A stretch of DNA of 28,980 bases from Gracilibacteraceae bacterium (GTDB lineage: Bacteria; Bacillota; Desulfitobacteriia; Desulfitobacteriales; Syntrophobotulaceae). Below the pieces are notes generated by a model. That model searched no databases, was not told the origin of the DNA, and saw nothing but the letters and a program-made list of their open reading frames with translations. This document shows positions 15,540 through 22,661 of the stretch, piece by piece. The translations under genes were made by a program, and so were the position numbers. The stretch lies in the NCBI GenBank assembly GCA_031263945.1, contig JAISEW010000258.1, positions 1 through 28,980 on the forward strand, written 5' to 3'. The stretch's first letter is position 1, and each line of letters begins with the position of its first letter.

Positions 15540-15572
15540 AATATTATGCTGTCCCTACTAAGGAGTTTTGTC

Positions 15573-16466
15573 ATGCAGATCGAGCAGCTTGTTTATCTGG
15601 TTGAAGTCAGTAAAACCAATTCCATCAGTAAAGCGGCGCGCAACACTTATGTTACGCCGCAGAATATCAGCAGCGCCATACGCAAACTGGAAAAAGAATA
15701 CGGCGTATGTCTTCTGCACAGATCCGCCAGCGGCGTAAGCCTGACTGCGGACGGCGAAATTTTTGTCCGGATCGCGGAAGAAGCCCTTGAAAAAATCAGC
15801 GCGCTGGACGCTCTGAAATATCCCGCGCCGCGCCGCGCGAATGAGAGTTTTACTTTTTACCATCCGGCCAGTCCCAGTCCGGAACTTTTGACCGTGTGTT
15901 TGACGGATTTTTTCGCCCGGAATCCGGGCACGAAGGTGACAATTCTTGAGACTTCGCATGACGAGATCGTCAATTCACTGCGAAACGATTCGCGCAGCGC
16001 CGGTCTGATGATGGACGAGAGCAACCGGTTCAGCGCGGATGAATACCGGCGTCTCGGTCTGGAGATCATCAAGGCGGCGCCGGATCGTCTCACGGTCGTC
16101 ACCAACCTGGAACTGCCCATCGCCAGGCAAAAATCCACCTCATTCGGCGAAGTGCTGAAATATCCGATCGTCATTTTTGAATATATACACCGTAATATTT
16201 GCGTGCGGCGAATACTCAGCCGTTACGGAGAGCCGAATATAGTGCTGGCCACGAACAACGCGGCCATCTTCTGGCAGACGATCAAGAGCGGCGCGGCCAT
16301 TGGGTTGGGTATGGAGGATAAAATACGGCGCAGCAAGAAAACACACGGCGATATCCATCTCATCCCTCTGCGTCCGCGCAGCGAGGAGTTCACCTTTTTT
16401 ATCGCCTGCGCCGCCAATAACGACTTCGCGCCGCGCGAAATATCATTCTTGCAGCAACTGCTGTAG
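15573..16466 (+). CDS. LysR-family transcriptional regulator
   Basis: A 297-residue regulator. The N-terminal winged helix (MQIEQLVYLVEVSKTNSISK, then AARNTYVTPQNISSAIRKLE) is followed by the linker helix (about 60-90) and a periplasmic-binding-protein-like effector domain. The start is ATG 15573, preceded by AAGGAG at a proper distance; an upstream ATG at 15546 lacks a site. It lies 161 bases upstream of the aldehyde dehydrogenase gene in the same direction, so that gene is its most likely target, though the palindrome at the dehydrogenase promoter is not a standard T-N11-A site. Its effector domain is only distantly like that of the frameshifted LysR near dctP. The inducer is unknown. Confidence 0.9.
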   Translation: MQIEQLVYLVEVSKTNSISKAARNTYVTPQNISSAIRKLEKEYGVCLLHRSASGVSLTADGEIFVRIAEEALEKISALDALKYPAPRRANESFTFYHPASPSPELLTVCLTDFFARNPGTKVTILETSHDEIVNSLRNDSRSAGLMMDESNRFSADEYRRLGLEIIKAAPDRLTVVTNLELPIARQKSTSFGEVLKYPIVIFEYIHRNICVRRILSRYGEPNIVLATNNAAIFWQTIKSGAAIGLGMEDKIRRSKKTHGDIHLIPLRPRSEEFTFFIACAANNDFAPREISFLQQLL

Positions 16467-16542
16467 ACTGTAGACGCCGGTCGGAAATCAAAGACGAACA
16501 ATAAAATCATCCTAAAAATACCCCAAAAACATCTCGTTACCG

Positions 16543-16571
16543 TTGACAAACTCAAGACGCCGCGGTATAAT
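16543..16571 (+). promoter_or_regulatory. Consensus promoter of the aldehyde dehydrogenase gene
   Basis: Perfect TTGACA (16543-16548), a 17-base spacer and perfect TATAAT (16566-16571). Such a strong promoter normally needs a repressor for control; a palindrome stands directly downstream. Confidence 0.85.
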
Positions 16572-16585
16572 CAAATTATTCATAA

Positions 16586-16597
16586 TTGACCGGTCAA
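16586..16597. promoter_or_regulatory. 12-base palindrome TTGACCGGTCAA, likely operator
   Basis: A perfect palindrome beginning 14 bases after the -10, about +8 to +20 of the predicted transcript and 30 bases before the start codon. Position and symmetry fit a repressor site blocking promoter escape. The cognate protein is not known. Confidence 0.55.
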
Positions 16598-16627
16598 CTG
16601 AATAAACATTCAAAGGAGGCTCAACAG

Positions 16628-18112
16628 ATGAACAGACCGACATTGCTAGACAAGTATCAACTTTTCATCGACGGGAAATGGCGGGACGCCTCGGATGGCA
16701 AAACATTTGAGTCGTATTGCCCGGCTAACGGGGAGCGTCTGGCGACCTGCGCCGAAGCGACGAAAGCGGACGTGGACGCGGCGGTAGACGCTGCCTGGAA
16801 AGCCTGGCCCGCCTGGAAAGCCGTTTCCCCGGCGGAGCGCTCCGCCATCTTGCTCAAGATCGCCGATATCATCGACGCGCATAAGGAGCATCTGGCGTTG
16901 GTGGAAACTGTGGACAACGGCAAACCGATCCGGGAAACGATGGCTATCGACGTGCCCGAATCCGCCGATCATTTCCGTTACTTCGCCGGCGCTATCCGGA
17001 CTGAGGAAGGCTCCGCCGCCATGCTGGGCGAAAACACCCTTTCCATCATTTTGCGCGAGCCGATCGGCGTCGTCGGGCAGATCGTCCCCTGGAACTTCCC
17101 CTTCCTGATGGCCGCCTGGAAACTGGCCCCGGTCCTGGCCTCCGGTTGCTGCACCGTGTTTAAACCCTCAAGTTATACCTCCCTGTCCGTGCTGGAGCTG
17201 GCCCGGCTGGTGCAGGACGTGCTGCCGCCGGGCGTATTCAACGTGGTCACCGGCAAAGGCTCGCAGTCCGGTCAGTATATGCTGGATCACAAAGGTTTCC
17301 GCAAACTCGCGTTTACCGGCTCCACCGAGATCGGATGCAGCGTAGCGGCGGCGGCGGCGGACAAGCTGATCCCCTCCACGCTGGAACTGGGCGGCAAATC
17401 CGCCAATATTTTCTTCCCGGACTGCCAGTGGGATCTGGCACTGGACGGTTTGCAGCTCGGCATCCTCTTCAATCAGGGGCAGGTCTGCTGCGCCGGCTCA
17501 AGGGTCTTCGTCCACGAGGATATCTATGACAAATTCCTGGCCGACTCGGTCAAAGCCTTTAACAAGATCAAAGTCGGTCTCCCCTGGGAAAGCGGCACCC
17601 AAATGGGCTCGCAGATCTATGAGGCTCATCTGCAGCAGATTTTGGCCCGCATTGAGGACGGCAAGAAAGAAGGCGCCAAGGTCGTTTGCGGCGGTGAACG
17701 GGTCACGGACGGCGAGCTGGGAAAAGGCTGCTTCATGCGCCCGACTTTGCTCGTGGACGTGACTAACGATATGAAGATCGCTCAGGAGGAAATTTTTGGC
17801 CCGGTGGCGGTGGTCATCAAATTCCGGTCCGAGGATGAAGTGATAAAACTGGCCAACGCGAGCGAATACGGGTTGGGCGGCGCGATCTGGACCCGGGATA
17901 TCAACCGGGCGATCAGGGTGAGCCGCGCTATCGAGACCGGGCGCATGTGGGTCAACACCTACAACAGCATCCCCGCCGGGGCTCCCTTTGGCGGCTACAA
18001 AGCTTCCGGCATCGGCCGCGAGACCCATAAGGTGATTCTGGAACATTATACGCAGATGAAAAACATCATGATCAATCTCGCGGAAGAACCGCTGGGCTTC
18101 TATCCGGAATAA
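16628..18112 (+). CDS. NAD(P)-dependent aldehyde dehydrogenase, AldB-like
   Basis: A 494-residue enzyme of the aldehyde dehydrogenase superfamily. It oxidises an aldehyde to the acid with NAD(P)+. Visible signatures are PWNFPFLMAAWKLAP with FKPS (cofactor binding, about 150-182), FTGSTEIG (about 228-235), the general base E253 in LELGGKS, and the nucleophile C287 in FNQGQVCCAGSR. The 34-residue distance between base and nucleophile equals that of classical members. The overall pattern, including the ends VDNGKPIRET and GIGRETHK...LEHY, resembles E. coli AldB, which acts on acetaldehyde and similar short aldehydes; substrate range here is inferred. ATG 16628 has AAAGGAGG upstream; an in-frame start at 16586 would lie in the operator palindrome. 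The gene has its own consensus promoter and a terminator at 18155-18191. Confidence 0.95.
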   Translation: MNRPTLLDKYQLFIDGKWRDASDGKTFESYCPANGERLATCAEATKADVDAAVDAAWKAWPAWKAVSPAERSAILLKIADIIDAHKEHLALVETVDNGKPIRETMAIDVPESADHFRYFAGAIRTEEGSAAMLGENTLSIILREPIGVVGQIVPWNFPFLMAAWKLAPVLASGCCTVFKPSSYTSLSVLELARLVQDVLPPGVFNVVTGKGSQSGQYMLDHKGFRKLAFTGSTEIGCSVAAAAADKLIPSTLELGGKSANIFFPDCQWDLALDGLQLGILFNQGQVCCAGSRVFVHEDIYDKFLADSVKAFNKIKVGLPWESGTQMGSQIYEAHLQQILARIEDGKKEGAKVVCGGERVTDGELGKGCFMRPTLLVDVTNDMKIAQEEIFGPVAVVIKFRSEDEVIKLANASEYGLGGAIWTRDINRAIRVSRAIETGRMWVNTYNSIPAGAPFGGYKASGIGRETHKVILEHYTQMKNIMINLAEEPLGFYPE

Positions 18113-18154
18113 ACATTCCCGCCCGCGGCGCGGTAAACGAAACCCAGACAAATC

Positions 18155-18191
18155 AAAGAAATCCCGGCGACGGAAGCCGGGATTTCTTTTT
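18155..18191 (+). terminator. Rho-independent terminator of the aldehyde dehydrogenase gene
   Basis: A perfect 14-base stem (AAAGAAATCCCGGC / GCCGGGATTTCTTT) with a 7-base loop ends in a T-run. It starts 42 bases after the stop. It may also serve the opposite-strand zinc-ribbon gene, because the A-run gives U residues in that direction. Confidence 0.9.
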
Positions 18192-18241
18192 ATGCGCCAT
18201 ACATAATGTTGCTCGTTAGTCCGGTTCAACGCTCAATTCAA

Positions 18242-18472
18242 TCAACTTCCCACTCTCAACTCTCCGCTCCCAACTCTCATCTCTCCACTCTCAACTCGCC
18301 ATTCTCCACTCGTCCTGTAGTCTCGGCGCATAACCAAAGTTCCATCTTCTTCCAGGTTATAAACCACCACATGATTGGATTCACTTTTGAATTCGACGCA
18401 GCAGTCGCAGCAGTAATACTGATCCACGCCTATTTTGCCGACCAGGCGGCTGCCGCAATTTACACATATCAT
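18242..18472 (-). CDS. Small zinc-ribbon protein with repeat-derived tail
   Basis: A 76-residue protein. MICVNCGSRLVGKIGVDQYY, then CCDCC, gives a CxxC...CxxC zinc-ribbon (Cys3, Cys6 and three or four later Cys), followed by an EEDGTLV strand typical of tiny clostridial zinc-ribbon proteins. The last 22 or so residues (SGEWRVESGEMRVGSGEL and the rest) are encoded by a heptanucleotide tandem array and look foreign to the domain. ATG 18472 is preceded by a GGGGGT run; a longer frame to 18538 would overlap the upstream Rrf2 gene. It lies 40 bases after that gene and is probably co-transcribed. No function is established; a nucleic-acid or redox role would be a guess. Confidence 0.65.
   Translation of the reverse strand: MICVNCGSRLVGKIGVDQYYCCDCCVEFKSESNHVVVYNLEEDGTLVMRRDYRTSGEWRVESGEMRVGSGELRVGS
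18244..18313. repeat. Heptanucleotide tandem array
   Basis: Ten 7-base units follow one another on the plus strand: AACTTCC, CACTCTC, AACTCTC, CGCTCCC, AACTCTC, ATCTCTC, CACTCTC, AACTCGC, CATTCTC, CACTCGT. The consensus is (A/C)ACTCTC. It forms the 3' end of the zinc-ribbon gene on the minus strand, where three units make seven codons (SGE(W/M/L)RV-type periodicity). Confidence 0.85.
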
Positions 18473-18512
18473 TTTATGACCCCCGTCCACACATACGCCG
18501 GGCGGTTTGCGG

Positions 18513-18938
18513 TTAGACTTGCGCCGCCCGGCTTTCATCCAGCAGTTGCTGCAGCGTCACATTATCTATCACGTTGCTCACCGCGTCCAAAACTTGCCCC
18601 CATATGTGCCGCGTCGCGCAATAAGCCATATCCTGGCAGCATTGGACGCTGTCCTTTCTGTTACATTCCACGGGCGGCGCCGGGCCGTCGATCGCCCGGA
18701 TTATTTCGCCGATGACGATTTGTGCCGCGGGCCGGGCGATGACATATCCCCCTTTGGTGCCGCGGATGCTCCGGACCAGGCCGGCCTTGCGCAAATCAGG
18801 CACCACCTGCCCCAGGTAATGTTCAGACATGTGTTTGCGTTCGGCGATGTTTCTCAGCGACACCGGACCGCTGGCGGACAATTCGGCCAAATCGACCATA
18901 ACTTGCAATCCATATCGTCCTCTTGTTGAAAATTTCAT
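18513..18938 (-). CDS. Rrf2-family transcriptional regulator with cysteine cluster
   Basis: A 141-residue Rrf2 regulator. MKFSTRGRYGLQVMVDLAEL begins the winged helix, which includes HMSEHYLGQVVPDLRKAGLV and the wing GTKGGY (about 60-65). Cys92, Cys100, Cys101 and Cys107 in ECNRKDSVQCCQDMAYC lie where IscR carries its Fe-S ligands, so binding of an iron-sulfur cluster is plausible; the spacing differs from IscR. Such proteins sense iron-sulfur status, redox state or cysteine. ATG 18938 has GAAGGA upstream; an earlier start at 18983 has none. It is divergent from rarA and upstream of the small zinc-ribbon gene. No isc/suf genes are in the window, so its regulon is not visible. Confidence 0.9.
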   Translation of the reverse strand: MKFSTRGRYGLQVMVDLAELSASGPVSLRNIAERKHMSEHYLGQVVPDLRKAGLVRSIRGTKGGYVIARPAAQIVIGEIIRAIDGPAPPVECNRKDSVQCCQDMAYCATRHIWGQVLDAVSNVIDNVTLQQLLDESRAAQV

Positions 18939-19044
18939 TCTCGCATCCTTCTTTCTTGATTTTCTCAAATTTGAATAAAACACGTCTCTATATTGATTCC
19001 CAGATCTTCGCCGCCGCGCTGCCGGAATGAACGGCGCGTTACGC

Positions 19045-19073
19045 TTGACGGGCGTTGGTTCTCATGTTACTGT
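19045..19073 (+). promoter_or_regulatory. Probable rarA promoter
   Basis: TTGACG (19045-19050), a 17-base spacer and TACTGT (19068-19073) with TG one base before it (extended -10). A small inverted repeat GTTAC-T-GTAAC (19066-19076) overlaps the -10. The leader to ATG 19108 would be about 27 bases. Confidence 0.45.
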
Positions 19074-19107
19074 AACGATAGCGAAAATATTGGGGAGTGT
19101 TGTCAAT

Positions 19108-20406
19108 ATGAATTTGTTTTCCGCCGGATTTGACCCCATGTCGGTCGCTCCGTTGGCTGAACGGATGCGCCCGCGCAAGCTGGACGAGTTTCTGGGGCAG
19201 TCCGCTGTGCTTGGTCCGCGGAAGCCGCTGCGACGCGCTATCGAGGCTGACCGGATCACATCCGTAATTTTATACGGGCCGCCCGGAAGCGGCAAGACTT
19301 CTTTGGCTCAGGTCATCGCCGCCCACACTGCCGCGAGCTTTGTGCGGATCAACGCTGTTTCCGCCGGTGTCAAGGAACTGAGGGAAATTTTCGACCGCGC
19401 TCTCAGCGATCTGCATCTGTACGATCGAAAAACACTGGTTTTCTGTGATGAAGTGCATCGTTTCAATAAAAGTCAGCAAGATGTTCTTTTGCCGGGAATA
19501 GAGCGGGGCGTCGTCTCTTTTGTCGGCGCCACCACGGAAAACCCCTACTTTGAGCTGAATGCCGCTCTGCTCAGCCGTTCCACCTTGTTTCGCCTGGAAC
19601 CGCTGGGGGACGACGATATCCTTAAGGGTCTGCGGGCCGCTCTCGCCGACTCGGAGCGCGGTCTGGGAGAGTGGGCGGCCGATGTGGACGAGGACGCTTT
19701 CCGTCACTGGGTGGACCACGCGCGCGGTGATCTGCGCCGGGCCATGAACGCGCTGGAGCTGGCGGTGCTGACCGCCGTTCCGCAAAACGGGCGGAGACGG
19801 GTGACTCTGGCGGACGCGAAAGAGTCCATTCAAGAAACCTACTTTCGTTATGATAAACAAGGCGACAACCATTACGATATCATTTCCGCTTTTATCAAGA
19901 GCATGCGCGGCTCGGATCCCGACGCCGCCCTGTACTGGCTGGCTGTGCTTCTGGAAGCGGGCGAGGATCCGCGTTTTATCATGCGCCGCATCCTGATCCA
20001 CGCTTCGGAAGACGTCGGCCTGGCCGATCCGGCGGTCATGCTGCAGGCCCAGGCGGCGGCCCGCGCTCTGGAGTGGGTCGGACTGCCCGAGGCGCAGATA
20101 CCCATGGCCCAAGCCGTGCTGGCCATAGCCACCGCCCCTAAAAGCAATTCTGTGGTCACGGCGATCAAGGCCGCCCGGAATTTTGTGCGGGAACACGGCG
20201 CCGGTCGCGTGCCGGAACATCTGCGCGACCCTCATTCCGCTGAGGCGCGGCTGGGCGCCGGGGAAGGCGGAGCGGGCTATCTCTATCCCCATAATTACCC
20301 CGGTCATTGGGTCGCCCAGAACTATCTGCCCTCCGGTCTCTCCGTCCCGCGGTTTTATGAGCCGGCAGGCATCGGGGGCGACACGCGGCAAGGACAGCCG
20401 TCCTAA
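19108..20406 (+). CDS. rarA: Replication-associated recombination protein A (AAA+ ATPase)
   Basis: A 432-residue member of the RarA/MgsA/WRNIP1 family, cytoplasmic and acting at stalled replication forks. The N-terminal region has PLAERMRPRKLDEFLGQ, Walker A GPPGSGKT (57-64), Walker B LVFCDEVHRF (about 110-120), sensor motif GATTENPYF, and the C-terminal MgsA tetramerisation part with KSMRGSDPDAALYWLA, ASEDVGLADP and YPHNYPGHWVAQNYLP. Each is a family hallmark. ATG 19108 follows GGGGAG and opens at the usual N-terminus; the frame is open to 19027, but that extension overlaps the promoter. It is a single gene divergent from the Rrf2 gene and convergent with the DHH gene. No rho-independent terminator is obvious in the 150 bases after it. 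Confidence 0.96.
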   Translation: MNLFSAGFDPMSVAPLAERMRPRKLDEFLGQSAVLGPRKPLRRAIEADRITSVILYGPPGSGKTSLAQVIAAHTAASFVRINAVSAGVKELREIFDRALSDLHLYDRKTLVFCDEVHRFNKSQQDVLLPGIERGVVSFVGATTENPYFELNAALLSRSTLFRLEPLGDDDILKGLRAALADSERGLGEWAADVDEDAFRHWVDHARGDLRRAMNALELAVLTAVPQNGRRRVTLADAKESIQETYFRYDKQGDNHYDIISAFIKSMRGSDPDAALYWLAVLLEAGEDPRFIMRRILIHASEDVGLADPAVMLQAQAAARALEWVGLPEAQIPMAQAVLAIATAPKSNSVVTAIKAARNFVREHGAGRVPEHLRDPHSAEARLGAGEGGAGYLYPHNYPGHWVAQNYLPSGLSVPRFYEPAGIGGDTRQGQPS

Positions 20407-20558
20407 TGAATGGGCGTACATGACCGTCAGGGACTACTATCGAAAATAAAAACAGTCACAGTTTAATTTTCATACAGTTCCTTAGCGGCGTCTTTACTAA
20501 AGCGCCACTTGAGAAATAAAATTAAGTTTTAGATGCGTTCTCCAGGTGTTAAGGAGCT

Positions 20559-21482
20559 TTAATCCTGCTTATTCAGCGTCTTTATCTCCGCTATGAGTTC
20601 CTCCAGTTTCGCGTCCATCGTCTCGCTGGGAAACTGGCAAGTGCCGACTTGCGGGTGGCCGCCGCCGCCATATTTCAGCATAAGTCTCCCGACGTTGACT
20701 TTGCTGGTGCGGTTCAGCACGCTGTGGCCGACCGCGGCTGAGCATCCTTTTCCGTCGCGGCCGCTCACGATCCAGACGGAGATGTTCTGTTCAGGATACA
20801 GGCTGTAGATCATGAAGCGGTTGCCGGCGTAAATCGTCTCCAGTCCGCGCAGATCGCTGACGACGACCTGTTCCTCCGTTACGGTGCGGCGCCTTACCAT
20901 GTCGATAAATTTTTCCGTCTGGTCGGCGTACAGTCTGCTTCGTTCGACGATATCAGGCAAGGCCATTATTTCCTCGATGCTCTTTGCCCGGCACCAGTCT
21001 ATCAGTTTTTCCATTAGTTGGTAATTGCTGACCTGAAAATCGTGGAATCTGCCGAGCCCTGTGCGCGGATCCATGATGAAACCCAGTAAGATCCATCCCT
21101 GCGGGTTGAGGATCTCCTCCCGGGTCAGATCCGCCGAATCCACCTTATCCACCGCCGCCAGCAGATCGTCGTAGCGCGGGAATTTTTTGCGGCCGCCATA
21201 ATAGTCGTAAATAATATGCGCGGCGCTCGGGGAGGGCCTGCTGTCACCCTCGTATTTCCCGGCGTGAGCCTGACGGTCTTCCTCGCTGGCGTGGTGGTCG
21301 AACCAGAGTCCGCAGCCTTCCACATAGGGCACGTTGGCCAGGCAGTCGTTTTTGGTGACTTCGACGAGACCGTCCTGCAGATCTTTCGGATGCGCGAATT
21401 TCCAGCTGTCGATGATGCCGGCTTCTTTTAAAAGAACCGCACATGCCAGGCCGTCAAAGTCTGACCTTGTGATAAGTTTCAT
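20559..21482 (-). CDS. DHH-family phosphoesterase
   Basis: A 307-residue protein of the DHH/DHHA1 superfamily. Metal motifs are visible: DFDG (8-11), DHH at 62-64 in WFDHHAS, a DKVDSADL stretch near 125, and the C-terminal DHHA1 signature GGGGHPQVGTCQF. The family hydrolyses phosphodiesters or phosphoanhydrides with manganese ions: oligoribonucleotides, pAp, cyclic dinucleotides or polyphosphate. The N-terminal MKLITRSDFDGLACAVLLKE matches the subgroup often named exopolyphosphatase-related; the real substrate cannot be stated. It lacks the membrane and PAS parts of GdpP. ATG 21482 is preceded by GGGGGAA; upstream start 21515 has no site. It stands alone with its own promoter (21545-21573). 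Confidence 0.9.
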   Translation of the reverse strand: MKLITRSDFDGLACAVLLKEAGIIDSWKFAHPKDLQDGLVEVTKNDCLANVPYVEGCGLWFDHHASEEDRQAHAGKYEGDSRPSPSAAHIIYDYYGGRKKFPRYDDLLAAVDKVDSADLTREEILNPQGWILLGFIMDPRTGLGRFHDFQVSNYQLMEKLIDWCRAKSIEEIMALPDIVERSRLYADQTEKFIDMVRRRTVTEEQVVVSDLRGLETIYAGNRFMIYSLYPEQNISVWIVSGRDGKGCSAAVGHSVLNRTSKVNVGRLMLKYGGGGHPQVGTCQFPSETMDAKLEELIAEIKTLNKQD

Positions 21483-21544
21483 TGGTATTCCCCCATTCTT
21501 AAAGGAACTCGGCAATAACTCCGCGCGGGCGGCGCCTAGCTGCT

Positions 21545-21573
21545 ATTCTAACACACCCGTCCCTCGCTAACAA
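21545..21573 (-). promoter_or_regulatory. Promoter of the DHH phosphoesterase gene
   Basis: Minus-strand TTGTTA (21573-21568), 17-base spacer, TAGAAT (21550-21545). The leader to ATG 21482 is about 55 bases. Confidence 0.6.
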
Positions 21574-21628
21574 GCTTTTCCGCATCAGGATATAAGATTT
21601 TTAACCTCCATAAATTTTTCTTTTCCCC

Positions 21629-21657
21629 TTGCCTTTTTCAGGCGCGGATAGTATAAT
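21629..21657 (+). promoter_or_regulatory. Promoter of the tRNA-Ala gene
   Basis: TTGCCT (21629-21634), 17-base spacer, TATAAT (21652-21657). Transcription would begin near 21664, about 48 bases before the mature tRNA. Confidence 0.7.
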
Positions 21658-21711
21658 ATTTTGGTGTGGCTTTCATCGCGCCGGATACGGCGGAGGAAAA
21701 TCATCGTGGCT

Positions 21712-21786
21712 GGGGGTGTAGCTCAGTGGGAGAGCGCTTGCTTCGCATGTAAGAAGTCGAGGGTTCGAATCCCTTCACCTCCACCA
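21712..21786 (+). tRNA. tRNA-Ala, anticodon CGC
   Basis: A full cloverleaf can be folded. The acceptor is GGGGGTG with CACCTCC, including the G3-U70 pair that marks alanine tRNAs. The D-arm is GCTC/GAGC, the anticodon stem is CTTGC/GTAAG with loop TTCGCAT (anticodon CGC, reading GCG), the variable loop is AAGTC, and the T-arm is GAGGG-TTCGAAT-CCCTT. The discriminator is A and CCA is encoded. A T-run follows the CCA. It stands alone, not in a tRNA cluster. Confidence 0.97.
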
Positions 21787-22010
21787 TTTTTTATTTTGCC
21801 GCCTGTTTACTGTGAGCAGAGTGCGGCGGGGTTTCAGGGCCTAAAGAGGGTATTCCCGTATTATTTAGAAATATTCCCTGTTTATAATTATATCACATAA
21901 GGATAATTCGTCAAGCTTTTTATGGGATTTTCTTAAAAAAATTTCCTGCCGCGACCATTGTATGTATATTACATAATTTCCGTTTTAAGGGCGTGAGATT
22001 CCGCGCAAAC

Positions 22011-22040
22011 AAAAAGAGCGGCGAAGTCGCCGCTCTTTTT
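22011..22040. terminator. Bidirectional hairpin terminator
   Basis: AAAAAGAGCGGCGA pairs with TCGCCGCTCTTTTT around a two-base turn (four-base loop if one pair opens), with T-runs in both directions. It lies 9 bases past the stop of the minus-strand zinc-ribbon gene, which it most likely terminates; it can also end readthrough from the tRNA. Confidence 0.9.
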
Positions 22041-22048
22041 GTTGGTTT

Positions 22049-22327
22049 TTACCAGCTCTGTCTGTGCGCCTGAAAGCATTCCGAACAGTAGACCGGTTTG
22101 CTCCCGTTGGGCTCGAACGGCACGGTGGTTTCCTTGCCGCAGTCAGAGCAGATCACCGAAAACATTTGACGCGACCCGCGGTTTTGCGCTTTGCGCGCCG
22201 CGCGGCAGGCCGGGCAGCGGCCGGGCTCGTTCTCAAATCCTTTTTCGGCGAAAAACTCTTGCTCCGAGGCGGAAAAGAGAAACTCACTGCCGCAATCCCT
22301 ACAGGTCAAAGTTTTGTCCGTGAACAT
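22049..22327 (-). CDS. Zinc-ribbon domain protein (double CxxC pair)
   Basis: A 92-residue protein with eight cysteines in four pairs: CRDC (9-12), CPAC (38-41), CSDC (60-63) and CSEC (81-84). These form two zinc ribbons, the first of the 'probable zinc-ribbon' type (LTCRDCGSEFLFSASEQEFF, ending in GRCPACRAARK), the second closing with KPVYCSECF. This layout is common in clostridia and related bacteria; a nucleic-acid-binding role is often supposed but not proven to my knowledge. ATG 22327 is preceded by GTGGAGG at the right distance. It has its own promoter (22438-22466) with a leader of about 100 bases and a strong terminator. Confidence 0.88.
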   Translation of the reverse strand: MFTDKTLTCRDCGSEFLFSASEQEFFAEKGFENEPGRCPACRAARKAQNRGSRQMFSVICSDCGKETTVPFEPNGSKPVYCSECFQAHRQSW

Positions 22328-22437
22328 AGAAAAACCTCCACTTTTTTATTGCCCGTTCGGTGGGGATAACTTAACTTCCCACTGAAATTGGGCAGGAGTG
22401 AAGACTATCAATGCACCATTATTTAACGAGCAAACTC

Positions 22438-22466
22438 AGTATACACGATTGCCATTCATTTGGCAA
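22438..22466 (-). promoter_or_regulatory. Promoter of the zinc-ribbon gene
   Basis: Minus-strand TTGCCA (22466-22461), 17-base spacer, TATACT (22443-22438). It lies within the 334-base gap between this gene and dxs, which otherwise holds only the dxs promoter and two CAATTG copies (22495 and 22505). Confidence 0.65.
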
Positions 22467-22594
22467 GAGGTTTTGCCGCAAAATTTTGATTTAACAATTG
22501 ACAACAATTGAGCGCTATAAGAAGTGTTTTGTGACCCGGCCGGCAAGGTTATGCCGAGAATTATAATCGAACGATGGCGCCGGGCTCCAGAGTC

Positions 22595-22623
22595 TTGATT
22601 TTTTGACCGAACCGGGTTATACT
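22595..22623 (+). promoter_or_regulatory. dxs promoter
   Basis: TTGATT (22595-22600), 17-base spacer, TATACT (22618-22623). The start would be near 22630, about 32 bases before the TTG of dxs. A TATAAT at 22633-22638 has no matching -35. Confidence 0.6.
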
Positions 22624-22661
22624 GGAGCGAATTATAATACTGACGTGAAGAAAGAGGGCTA

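Larger units (their letters stand above)
15151..15572. other. AT-rich gap with a promoter and degenerate coding traces
   Basis: This 422-base stretch is far more AT-rich than its flanks. It holds a good plus-strand promoter (15188-15216) and short broken reading frames (15307-15539) but no intact gene that I can support. No hairpin terminator for the glnS/DUF3810 unit is visible. It may be the scar of a lost mobile or small gene. Confidence 0.5.

Noticed and set aside
18244..18313. CRISPR-like array
   Set aside because: The units are 7 bases, contiguous and degenerate, with no spacers and no cas genes; it is a tandem repeat.
19270..20421. 383-codon minus-strand frame over rarA
   Set aside because: Antisense shadow of a gene with unmistakable AAA+ motifs; no start signal.
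20407..20558. Terminator or small RNA between rarA and the DHH gene
   Set aside because: Only a weak GCGGCG/GCGCC pairing without a T-run was found; nothing I can support.
21787..21835. Hairpin-like GCCGC...GCGGC after the tRNA
   Set aside because: The stem needs bulges and wobble pairs and no T-run follows, so I do not call it a terminator.
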